A DNA stretch of 64,000 nt. It comes from Pedobacter zeae (lineage in GTDB: Bacteria; Bacteroidota; Bacteroidia; Sphingobacteriales; Sphingobacteriaceae). The notes under the pieces are model-generated. The model worked only from the letters and a program-made list of their open reading frames with translations, was not told the origin of the DNA and did no database searches. How positions within the stretch are numbered: the first letter of the stretch is position 1; every line of letters starts with the position of its first letter. Of this stretch, positions 1-7,228 are shown piece by piece. Made by a program: the position numbers and the translations under genes. The DNA lies in NCBI RefSeq assembly GCF_014196715.1, contig NZ_JACIEF010000001.1, forward strand, positions 540,872 through 604,871, given 5' to 3'.

Positions 1-1024
1 TTGCGCCGTTCGTGAAATCGTAAGCTTTATAAGGATAGTTATTACCAATAAATAATGGCCAGCCAAAGTTACCGGCTTTCCGGGCCTGGTTTACTTCGTC
101 ATAACCCCTTGGCCCCCTCAAAGGGTCGTCATTGCTTGCATCCGGACCAACTTCGCCCCAGTATAAAAAATTGGTTTTTTGATCGACCGAAATGCGGTAA
201 GGGTTTCTATCACCCATTACATAAATTTCTGGTCTGGCTTTTGGATCATTTTTAGGGAAAAGGTTACCGTCCGGGATGCTGTAAGTTCCATCTTCGTTTA
301 CTTTGATCCTTAAAATTTTCCCGCGTAAATCGTTGGTATTTCCTGCTGATCTTCTGGCATCGTATTGTTCAAAGCCTTTTCTGTTATCTAGCGGGGCGTA
401 ACCTTTATTTACATATTGCTGTTTAGGAGCATCAAAAGGAGTAGAGTTATCACCGGTTGAAACATAAAGCAGGTTATCCGATCCAAAAGCGATCGAACCA
501 CCGGTATGGCAGCAGATTTCGCGTTGCGAATAAAATTCCAAAATAATCTTCTCCGATTCTTTTACGATCTGATCATTTATTAATTTAAACCTCGATAAGC
601 GGTTTACGGATTTATCAAACGGACTGTAAAAAAGGTAGATATATTTATTGGTGGCAAATTTTGGATCGGCAGCCATACCCAATAATCCTTCTTCGGCATT
701 CACATTAGGGGTATTCGTTTTGAAGTAAACATCAAGTTTGCCGGCTTCTTTAATTTTTTTGGTTTGGTTTTTATAGATCAACACTTCACCTCTGCGCTGT
801 GCTACCAAAATATCCAGATTAGGGAGTACCGCCATTTCTGTGGGTTCTGTAAATTCACCCTGTGCTAGGGTAACTTTAACGAAGCGCTCCTGATCGGGCG
901 TGTCGATCTTATTGCTGTTAATAAAATTGAAAGTCTTGAGCTGATACGTTTTTTTGTGGTATGTAGTTGCCGAAATTAGTATAAATGCTACGAGGGATAA
1001 GACCAGGGTAAAGGTTGTTTTCAT
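1..1024 (-). CDS. PQQ-dependent sugar (glucose/sorbosone-type) dehydrogenase, N-terminal part, cut by window edge
   Basis: An open frame runs from an ATG at 1024 down to base 1 without a stop (about 341 codons), so the C-terminus lies outside the window. The first ~20 residues (MKTTFTLVLSLVAFILIS) are a signal peptide, so the enzyme is exported. The body reads like the glucose/sorbosone dehydrogenase beta-propeller: EPTEMAVLPN and VAQRRGEV in the first blade, EEGLLGMAADPKF, CCHTGGSIAFGSDN, DLRGKILRIKV, YVMGDRNPYRIS and GNFGWPLFIG. In this family PQQ and calcium are bound and aldose sugars are oxidised in the periplasm; Bacteroidota members often carry extra cytochrome c or PKD domains at the C-terminus, which cannot be checked here. 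It reads in the same direction as the TolC cluster but is separated from it by 227 bp. Family call firm; substrate unknown. Confidence 0.88.
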   Translation of the reverse strand, partial: MKTTFTLVLSLVAFILISATTYHKKTYQLKTFNFINSNKIDTPDQERFVKVTLAQGEFTEPTEMAVLPNLDILVAQRRGEVLIYKNQTKKIKEAGKLDVYFKTNTPNVNAEEGLLGMAADPKFATNKYIYLFYSPFDKSVNRLSRFKLINDQIVKESEKIILEFYSQREICCHTGGSIAFGSDNLLYVSTGDNSTPFDAPKQQYVNKGYAPLDNRKGFEQYDARRSAGNTNDLRGKILRIKVNEDGTYSIPDGNLFPKNDPKARPEIYVMGDRNPYRISVDQKTNFLYWGEVGPDASNDDPLRGPRGYDEVNQARKAGNFGWPLFIGNNYPYKAYDFTNGA

Positions 1025-1185
1025 CTATTTGATTGAAGAATTTTCAATAAATATAGTGTAATGTTTTAAAAATCGATCCTTTATAACAAAACTTATGCAA
1101 ACAAGCAAAATAGAGGCTAACGGATCTGCGAGCACAATGGCTGATCAGGTAAACGGCCTCAGAATTTATTGACTGGACCGTACCA

Positions 1186-1225
1186 ACAGCATCATCCTGA
1201 TCAGGTAATTCCGTGATGATGCTGT
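1186..1225. other. 11-bp inverted repeat between TolC and the PQQ dehydrogenase
   Basis: Arms ACAGCATCATC (1186-1196) and GATGATGCTGT (1215-1225) pair perfectly around an 18-nt loop; a second palindrome CCTGATCAGG (1196-1205) overlaps the first arm and loop, so two alternative folds are possible. It lies just past the stop of the minus-strand TolC gene, where a terminator would be expected, but there is no T-run on either side. It may be a transcript-end structure or a regulatory site for the next gene. Confidence 0.4.
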
Positions 1226-1251
1226 AATTAAAGTTTTGATCCTATAATTGC

Positions 1252-2712
1252 TTAATTCATTATTTCTCTCGTTCCTGCCTTATAATATAATTCTGCCAGT
1301 GTTTTCTGGTACCCGGCTACCATACTTTCCTGCTTAATTTTCATGTCGATCAGTTTAGTTTCCCTGCTGTTGATTAAAAAAAGTGTGCTTTCGCCCAGGC
1401 TGAACTTCTGGTTCTCCCCATTAACCAGGATTTGCTGGTTTTCGATGCTTTTAACCTGTAAGGCAAGCTGAGCAGAATAAGCAGAGAGATCGTTATAAGA
1501 GGCGACGACATTGTTCCTGATTTCTCTTCCAAACTGTTTGATGTCGTAATCCAGCTCCAACTGTTTGATTTTTACCTCCCGTAATTTGCCGCGTTCGGAT
1601 CGGAGGAAAAGCGGAAATGCAAACTCAATCCCCAACTTATAGTTGCTCCAGTTAAAATCGTAATATCCGGGTATATTGCTGTTAAAGCCGGTACGGTTGG
1701 AAATCAGGTTGCCAATTAAGTTCAGTTTAGGCTTGAGCAACTCCTGACGGTAACTTTTTTCGATCGCCAGTTGTTCACCTTTACTTTTTAGTTTTAAAAG
1801 CTCAGGATGTTGGTTTGCTGCCTGACCGAGAAGTGTATCCAATAAAAGGGGGTTGGGCCTATTGGTAGCTAAAGTTGTACTTTGCGGGATGGCTTCAGTC
1901 GGAAGTTCCAATGGAGAACCCTGATCATTCCAAAGGTGGTTAGAGAGAATCAGTCGCGCATTTTGAAGCTCGATAGCCGTTTTTTCCTTTTGTATCATCC
2001 GTTCCTGTACGGTGATGTAAGCCTCAACAGAATCGATAACGGGCTTATCGCCGATGAATGTTTGTGCACTAAGCGCTTTGAACCTGCGTTGGGCGAGGTC
2101 CAAACCTTCATTAACCAGCGCAAATTGTTTGTAGGCATAGTACCAGTTCCAATAATCCTTTACTATTCCATACCAAACGCTGTTGATCTGTTTCAGTTGA
2201 TCCGCCTCTGCATATTGAACCATTATTTTCGATTGGCGGAGGGTACTTCGCCTTGCATCAATAATCAGCCCCTGTCCTAAGGGAATACTTAAACCAATAG
2301 CAGATAAACCTTGCTGGCCGGTTCGGTTTTCCGGATCGATGTAGTTCCCCACGTTGCGGTCGTAGCCCAGTTTAAGGTCTGCTCCGGCAAGCCAGAGCGG
2401 AATTTTTAGCTCACTGTTCCATTTATTATAATATTCGGTATCGCCAAATAATTTTCTGCTGAATCCTGCCTTTAATGCCGGGTCAAAATAACCTAAAGAC
2501 TGCAATACCTTTGCCCTTGCAGATTCGCTCAATAGTGCCGCCTGCTTCATCACCGGGTGATACCTGAAAACCATTTGCTGCAGATCTTCAAGACTGAAAA
2601 CTTTTCCACTGTCTGCGTTTTTATTGATTACAGGGTTTTGTGCAAAGTTTATTTTGACCGATAACAATATTAAGGCTGCTGTTGTAAATATTTTTTTTAA
2701 AGCCATTTTCAT
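1252..2712 (-). CDS. TolC-family outer-membrane efflux protein
   Basis: 486 residues, the usual size for the outer-membrane factor of tripartite exporters. Residues 1-25 form a signal peptide ending near NFAQ. The mature part has the two long helical repeats of the family: a first half with SARAKVLQSLGYFDPALKAG and a second with LLKPKLNLIGNL followed by IEFAFPLFLRSERGKLREV, a typical beta-barrel/helix transition. It forms the outer-membrane exit duct for the HlyD and ABC-type membrane proteins encoded just upstream (15 bp gap from the hlyD stop), so it is the last gene of a minus-strand operon. Cargo cannot be told from this gene. Confidence 0.9.
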   Translation of the reverse strand: MKMALKKIFTTAALILLSVKINFAQNPVINKNADSGKVFSLEDLQQMVFRYHPVMKQAALLSESARAKVLQSLGYFDPALKAGFSRKLFGDTEYYNKWNSELKIPLWLAGADLKLGYDRNVGNYIDPENRTGQQGLSAIGLSIPLGQGLIIDARRSTLRQSKIMVQYAEADQLKQINSVWYGIVKDYWNWYYAYKQFALVNEGLDLAQRRFKALSAQTFIGDKPVIDSVEAYITVQERMIQKEKTAIELQNARLILSNHLWNDQGSPLELPTEAIPQSTTLATNRPNPLLLDTLLGQAANQHPELLKLKSKGEQLAIEKSYRQELLKPKLNLIGNLISNRTGFNSNIPGYYDFNWSNYKLGIEFAFPLFLRSERGKLREVKIKQLELDYDIKQFGREIRNNVVASYNDLSAYSAQLALQVKSIENQQILVNGENQKFSLGESTLFLINSRETKLIDMKIKQESMVAGYQKTLAELYYKAGTREIMN

Positions 2713-2727
2713 TTTACAACCTCCAAA

Positions 2728-4092
2728 CTACTTTTTGTCTTTTATGTTTGTTGCCGGTTCCTGATCCAGGCTTGGCGGAAAACCGTTCAATTGGCGCCAT
2801 ATTTCATACCACAGCGGTACCGACCGGAGGATAATCCTTCCGTAAACACCAGAACCCTGTCTTAACTGGGCTGGCCAGGGCTCATCTTTAGTGGGAACCG
2901 GGTTGGTTTGGCTTATCAAAACACGGTATTTTCCACCGGTACTGCTCGTACGGTCAATCGAAAATACTTTACCGGCAAAAGTACCCACTGCTACCGATGG
3001 CCATCCTGAAAACTGTACCGATGGCCATCCCTCAAATTGCAAACGAACATCACTCGTGTCTACGATCAATGGAACATCCATGGCGCTTACATAAAGCTCT
3101 GCTGCAACCATTGGCGATTTTGGTTGTAGGGTAGCTACCGATTCCCCTTCTTTGATGTTTTCGCCTATACCTGCTTTTAAGGTTTTAACGATAAAGCCGC
3201 TTTGAGGAGCCCTTACTACATAGAGGCCACGTCTCACACGGAGGTTAGAAATATCGTTGCGTAATTTTGCAATGTCTCCCTGTGCGCTTGCCTTGCCGGA
3301 TATGGCCGAACTCATATCTGATTGTGCTTTTGACATCGATTCCTGGTACTTTGCCCTAATATTATCGAGTTCAATTGAGGCATTTAATAAATTCTGTACG
3401 GAGTTGTTTAATTTATTCCGCTGGCTGATCACTTTGGCATTATCTTCCTGCAGTTTTAGCCGGCGTGTTTCAATATCTGTGAGCGAAAAAAGCCCGTTTT
3501 TGTAGCCTGTTTCATACCGTTCTAAACGCACTTTTGTGGTTTCATAAAATTTTTGGACAGCCAATAGTTCCGCGCTATCGATACTTACATAATTTCTGGC
3601 CTGTAATACTTTGTTTTCTGCTGCTTTCATTTGAAAGTGCAAACCCTCGGTAAGTGCTTTCATTTGTGCTTTGGTGGCATCAATTTTCTGCACGGCAGCG
3701 GTCTCACTTCCCCGTTTCGCATCAAGTTGCTCATTTAGCCGCGCGGGGAGTTCAGGATCAAAATAAGATTGGCTGGTTTCTGAAATTAAGAGAATGGTAT
3801 CGCCCTTTTTTACTTCCTGTCCTTCGCGTACTGCCCAATGTTCAATACGGCCACCAATCTGGTTCTGTACGGTTTGTGGCCGGTCTTCGGGCCTGAGCGC
3901 GGTTACGGTTCCGCGCCCGGGAATGGTTTGGCGATAAGGAAGAAATAACAATAACACAAAAAAAGCCATGATAAACAGCAGTATCTTACCGAGTCTTTTA
4001 GGACCGTTTGCATTGATAATTTTACGGTTGGCATGTACCGAAAGCGATTCCCAGTTTTGAAGCTGAGCCAGATTATTCCCCAGGTTAGCCAT
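2728..4092 (-). CDS. HlyD-family periplasmic adaptor (membrane fusion protein)
   Basis: 454 residues. One membrane segment near residues 35-52 (ILLFIMAFFVLLLFLPY) anchors it in the inner membrane. It is followed by GRGTVTALRPEDRPQTVQNQ and GGRIEHWAVREGQEVKKGD, the split lipoyl/barrel-sandwich region, then a long helical hairpin (about 105-285, heptad-rich), then the second lipoyl half around VVRAPQSGFIVKTLKAGIGE and a C-terminal beta domain. This is the layout of type I secretion adaptors, which bridge the inner-membrane transporter and TolC. Its start codon lies inside the end of the ABC-type gene (8 bp overlap), implying translational coupling. Confidence 0.9.
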   Translation of the reverse strand: MANLGNNLAQLQNWESLSVHANRKIINANGPKRLGKILLFIMAFFVLLLFLPYRQTIPGRGTVTALRPEDRPQTVQNQIGGRIEHWAVREGQEVKKGDTILLISETSQSYFDPELPARLNEQLDAKRGSETAAVQKIDATKAQMKALTEGLHFQMKAAENKVLQARNYVSIDSAELLAVQKFYETTKVRLERYETGYKNGLFSLTDIETRRLKLQEDNAKVISQRNKLNNSVQNLLNASIELDNIRAKYQESMSKAQSDMSSAISGKASAQGDIAKLRNDISNLRVRRGLYVVRAPQSGFIVKTLKAGIGENIKEGESVATLQPKSPMVAAELYVSAMDVPLIVDTSDVRLQFEGWPSVQFSGWPSVAVGTFAGKVFSIDRTSSTGGKYRVLISQTNPVPTKDEPWPAQLRQGSGVYGRIILRSVPLWYEIWRQLNGFPPSLDQEPATNIKDKK

Positions 4093-5089
4093 GGTTGGTT
4101 TCTCCTTCCTCCAACTCCAGGTCGGTTACCACAGCAAGTTTTTCGCTTCCTGTTATCATGTCAAACACCGTGTTCAGGTTGGTCATCAGTTTTTCAATGG
4201 CATAGCTGATCTGTACAATTATAACCTCAGCCGCTACAAACTGTCCGAAAGTCATTTGGCGCTCTACCACAAAATAAGACCCTAAAAGCAGTAATGCACC
4301 CATCAGTATGGTACGCATGGCTACGGCGCTGATGAAAAATTTTTTCAAAACACCGAAATGATCATTGCGTGATTGGATGTAGTTTGCTGTGATTTGATCT
4401 GTACGTTCAATGATCTCTTTTCTCTTGGTCTCACTCTGCCGGTAAGTATCCAGGTCGGAAGCAATCTCTTCCAGATAGCCAACCACTTCGTATTTATAAC
4501 CAGATTCTTCAATACTTGTTTCTACACCGCGGCGGTAGTATAAAATAAGGATTAAAACGATTACGATGAGCACAAATGTTCCGAAAGCCATAAACACAGG
4601 ATGATAAAAAGAAAGCAGGATTACGCTAAAAAATATAAGTACAGCCGCGGCAACGATATCAACCAGTAATTTGGTCAGGCCTTTTTGTATGGTAAGAATA
4701 TCAAAAAAACGGTTAACCAGCTCTGTAGGATTTTCCCCCTCCAGCGCTTTCTTTTTAATTCTTGGTAAACGGAAAGCAAACTCGAGGGCTGCCTTTGTAA
4801 AAATTTTCTGCTCCAGGAATTCGACCAGCGTTAATTGGCCGATAAGCAGTATGCCGCCAACAACAATACCAACCAAAATTACCGCAATAAGGATATATGT
4901 TGAGCTGTACATTGCCCCATTGGAGAGCAGATTAAAAACGGCACTTGTTCCTAGTGGAAGTGAAAGACCGATTAAGCCGATTAAGATGGCATAAACATAG
5001 ATGTAATTGATGGTTTTGCGTTCAAGGTGAAGCATAAGCACCAATCTTTGCCATGGCGAACGGGCGCTGGCATGGTGATGATTTTTCAT
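4085..5089 (-). CDS. ABC-transporter-type transmembrane domain protein without an ATPase domain
   Basis: 334 residues. It has an N-terminal cytoplasmic stretch and about five or six hydrophobic segments (INYIYVYAILIGLIGLSLP, YILIAVILVGIVVGGILLI, DIVAAAVLIFFSVILLS, FMAFGTFVLIVIVLILILYY, RTILMGALLLLGSYFVV), with coupling-helix regions such as FDILTIQKGLTKLL. This matches the exporter-type ABC membrane domain of peptide and toxin exporters. The protein ends at GSEKLAVVTDLELEEGETNHG (split here only for description: ..TDLELEEGE then TNHG), just where the nucleotide-binding domain would start. No Walker A, signature or Walker B motif follows in any frame, because the hlyD start overlaps this stop. 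There is also no C39 peptidase domain. It therefore needs an ATPase from elsewhere, or works without one. Fold call firm; mechanism open. Confidence 0.82.
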   Translation of the reverse strand: MKNHHHASARSPWQRLVLMLHLERKTINYIYVYAILIGLIGLSLPLGTSAVFNLLSNGAMYSSTYILIAVILVGIVVGGILLIGQLTLVEFLEQKIFTKAALEFAFRLPRIKKKALEGENPTELVNRFFDILTIQKGLTKLLVDIVAAAVLIFFSVILLSFYHPVFMAFGTFVLIVIVLILILYYRRGVETSIEESGYKYEVVGYLEEIASDLDTYRQSETKRKEIIERTDQITANYIQSRNDHFGVLKKFFISAVAMRTILMGALLLLGSYFVVERQMTFGQFVAAEVIIVQISYAIEKLMTNLNTVFDMITGSEKLAVVTDLELEEGETNHG

Positions 5090-5238
5090 TAATACTTAAT
5101 TCAGGATATATAAATTATAGTCCAAATGTTTTGGAATAATTTTACTGGTGGATAGTGTGTAATAATTAAAAGTCTATAACATCTCCATTAACATGCCCAA
5201 GGGCGTGTTTAAAACATTTTTGATGTCGACCCGGTGTG

Positions 5239-5577
5239 TTAAGAAAATATGTCGGGTGGTGGGGTAGGTACGTTCTTTGCCGGGAAACTGTAGGGGCTAA
5301 AGCAATGGGCGTATTTATTTACCGTAGATTGGTCTGCCAGAAAAGGATTTAAACATGCTGTTAGCGAGGAATCCAAGATCAACATTTTTTTCTTTAGTTT
5401 ATCAAAAGATTCTTCTTCTTTCCCTTTGTTTTCTTCGCTGCTTTTTTCCACGGCGTAGGCATGATCAGAAGATAAGAATGTGCTAAGCGAGAATGCAAAG
5501 AATTTTGTGGCAAGCAGTCCCAGTACCAACAGGCCAAAAATGTTTTTCCATAATTTTTTTCTCAGGTAATTCATCAT
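5239..5577 (-). CDS. Small exported or membrane-anchored hypothetical protein upstream of the exporter
   Basis: Function not recognised. I start it at the ATG at 5577 (MMNYLRKKLWKN, 112 residues); a longer reading from 5658 is open but its extra residues would span the -7 box. After a basic start comes a hydrophobic segment (IFGLLVLGLLATKFFAFSL), then an acidic/lysine-rich stretch (EKSSEENKGKEEESFDKLKK), a short region with two cysteines (LTACLNPFL, YAHCFSPYSF) and a proline-rich end VPTPPPDIFS. This suggests a secreted or membrane-tethered small protein. It is the first substantial gene before the ABC-type/HlyD/TolC genes, 149 bp upstream and on the same strand, so it may be part of that system. 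Confidence 0.6.
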   Translation of the reverse strand: MMNYLRKKLWKNIFGLLVLGLLATKFFAFSLSTFLSSDHAYAVEKSSEENKGKEEESFDKLKKKMLILDSSLTACLNPFLADQSTVNKYAHCFSPYSFPAKNVPTPPPDIFS

Positions 5578-5585
5578 CTGTGGCG

Positions 5586-5593
5586 CAAATATA
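5586..5593 (-). promoter_or_regulatory. Candidate -7 box TATATTTG for the small exported protein
   Basis: TATATTTG on the minus strand matches the Bacteroidota -7 consensus TAnnTTTG and is followed by GC, as often seen. It lies 8 nt before the ATG at 5577, so the transcript would have almost no leader; this supports the shorter start. No clear TTG -33 element is seen at the expected spacing. Confidence 0.45.
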
Positions 5594-5707
5594 GGATAGA
5601 AAAACCAGGATTGATCTATTGAAAAGCAGATTGAGTTCTTTTTTTTAAAGCCTGACATAAATTTAATACTAGTATTAAAACGGCATTAAAAAAAGCTCAA
5701 TGTTTGG

Positions 5708-5797
5708 TTAAGCGATTTGATTTTTGTTTAAAACTTCAGCGGTAGTGGCCTGGTACCCAAAGCAAAGTATTGCTTTTAAGACTTTAGGATTTTCCAT
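5708..5797 (-). CDS. Possible 29-residue peptide gene upstream of the exporter cluster
   Basis: A complete short frame ATG...TAA. It begins MENPKVLKAILCFGYQ, continues ATTAEVLNK and ends NQIA: a lysine-bearing amphipathic first half with one Cys and one Tyr, then a polar tail. A stop codon (TAA) lies 6 codons upstream in frame, so ATG is the only standard start. The bases just before ATG (TAAATTTA) resemble the -7 box with one mismatch, so a leaderless transcript is possible. It reads towards the small exported protein and the ATPase-less exporter. No known family is recognised and the frame could be chance; it is listed because a short peptide next to a transporter is a classic precursor layout. 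Confidence 0.35.
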   Translation of the reverse strand: MENPKVLKAILCFGYQATTAEVLNKNQIA

Positions 5798-6013
5798 GTT
5801 AAATTTATTTACAACTTAGTGGTGAACCTATTTCGGGCTTCATATGTCCTGTTCCCCGACTAATTTTCCAACTTCTCCTCTTTCGTATCCCATTATTTTT
5901 AAAAAAATAAGTAATTTTATATTGATAAAAAATAAAACAATTTCAGTGTAAAAAGATTTTAAGAAAATGCATTTTCCCAAAAATAATTTATTATTACCTC
6001 CATATTTACGTTC

Positions 6014-7228
6014 ATGAACTATAAACAATTGCAGGAAGATGTAGAAAAGCATGTTAGCGATTACTTCCATACCCATAGCGATCCGCGGTTGGTTTACCAT
6101 AATTTTGAGCATACCCTGGAGGTTGTAAATGCAGCGCAACAGATTGCCAATCACTACCAACTTAATGAACAGGACTTTTTCACGGTAACTGTTGCGGCCT
6201 ATTTTCATGATACAGGCTATTTCGAAGATGCGATGAACCATGAGGCAAAGGGAGCGGAACTGGCCAATGATTTTTTAACCAAACACAAAGTTAATCAGGA
6301 AGTTAAGGATAGTGTGAGAAGTGCTATACTGGCGACAAAAATACCACAAAATCCTAAAAATGAAATTGATAAGATCATCTGCGATGCCGATCTTTTTCAC
6401 CTGGGATTGCCCGATTTCAGGGCAAAGGGAAAACTGATGCATAAGGAAAACGAACTGATTTATAAAAAAGACATCAGCAAGCGCGAATGGCGTAAAAAAG
6501 ATATCCAGTTTATGGAGTCGCACCATTATCATACCGATTATGCCAGCCTGTTACTGAACGATCAGAAACAAAAAAATATCGAAAAGCTGAAAAGTAAACT
6601 TACTGCGCAGGAAGAAATCAGTACCGAACTCGAAGAACCAAAAAACTTTGCACCGGTGATCATCAAAGACAAGAAAAAGAAAGATAAAGAAGACCGACCT
6701 GATAAAGGCATCGAAACCATGTTCAGGATTACTTCTGCCAATAACCAACGTTTGAGCGATATGGCTGATAATAAGGCGCACATCCTCATTACGGTAAACT
6801 CGATCATGCTTTCATTAATTGTGAGTTTGTTACTAAGGCGCCTCGAAGATCATGGCAACCTTATTATTCCGACCTTCATTTTGTTGATGGTAAGTTTAAC
6901 CTGTGTGGTGGTTTCTATTTTATCAACCCGCCCATCCATTCCAAAAGGAGAATTCACCCAGGAGGATATGGACAAGAAAAAAGTAAATCTTTTGTTTTTT
7001 GGTAACTTTTATAAAATGAGCCTGCCAAGTTATACCGAAGGCATGATTAAGGTGATGAACGATAAAGACTTTTTATACGGAACCCTCATCACCGATGTGT
7101 ATTCGCAAGGTGTGGTATTGGGCCGTAAATATAAATTGATCCGCCTGGCTTATAATATTTTCATGTTTGGCTTAATTGCTGCAGTATTGGCTTTTGTAAT
7201 TGCTTATGCAGCTTACGGTAAACTTTAA
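6014..7228 (+). CDS. HD-domain phosphohydrolase fused to a PycTM (DUF5706)-type membrane effector domain
   Basis: 404 residues. Residues 1-190 are a small HD domain with intact metal ligands: H29 and H33 (HNFEH), H65-D66 (YFHDTGY), and D124/D126 (CDADLF). A charged linker (KDKKKKDKEDRPDKG) leads to residues ~230-404, which read like the Pycsar effector domain PycTM: FRITSANNQRLSDMADNKAH, then membrane segments ILITVNSIMLSLIVSLLL and LIIPTFILLMVSLTCVVVSIL, a cytoplasmic part, and a last segment FMFGLIAAVLAFVIAYAAY. Known PycTM proteins bind cyclic pyrimidine nucleotides and disrupt the membrane; HD domains cleave phosphoesters of nucleotides. No pyrimidine cyclase is nearby. The stop shares one base with the ppk1 start (TAATG), so the two are co-translated. 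The role is inferred: a nucleotide-sensing or nucleotide-clearing partner of polyphosphate synthesis. Confidence 0.8.
   Translation: MNYKQLQEDVEKHVSDYFHTHSDPRLVYHNFEHTLEVVNAAQQIANHYQLNEQDFFTVTVAAYFHDTGYFEDAMNHEAKGAELANDFLTKHKVNQEVKDSVRSAILATKIPQNPKNEIDKIICDADLFHLGLPDFRAKGKLMHKENELIYKKDISKREWRKKDIQFMESHHYHTDYASLLLNDQKQKNIEKLKSKLTAQEEISTELEEPKNFAPVIIKDKKKKDKEDRPDKGIETMFRITSANNQRLSDMADNKAHILITVNSIMLSLIVSLLLRRLEDHGNLIIPTFILLMVSLTCVVVSILSTRPSIPKGEFTQEDMDKKKVNLLFFGNFYKMSLPSYTEGMIKVMNDKDFLYGTLITDVYSQGVVLGRKYKLIRLAYNIFMFGLIAAVLAFVIAYAAYGKL

Noticed and set aside
55..255. 66-codon plus-strand frame over the sugar dehydrogenase
   Set aside because: It is a shadow of the minus-strand dehydrogenase coding frame, which runs off the window edge.
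5191..5208. ACATGCCC/GGGCGTGT hairpin between the small exported protein and the ABC-type gene
   Set aside because: The 2-nt centre forces opening of the closing pairs and no T-run follows on the minus strand; too weak to call a terminator.
5843..5950. 35-codon plus-strand frame upstream of the HD-PycTM gene
   Set aside because: Low-complexity lysine/isoleucine composition from AT-rich DNA and no promoter or conservation evidence.
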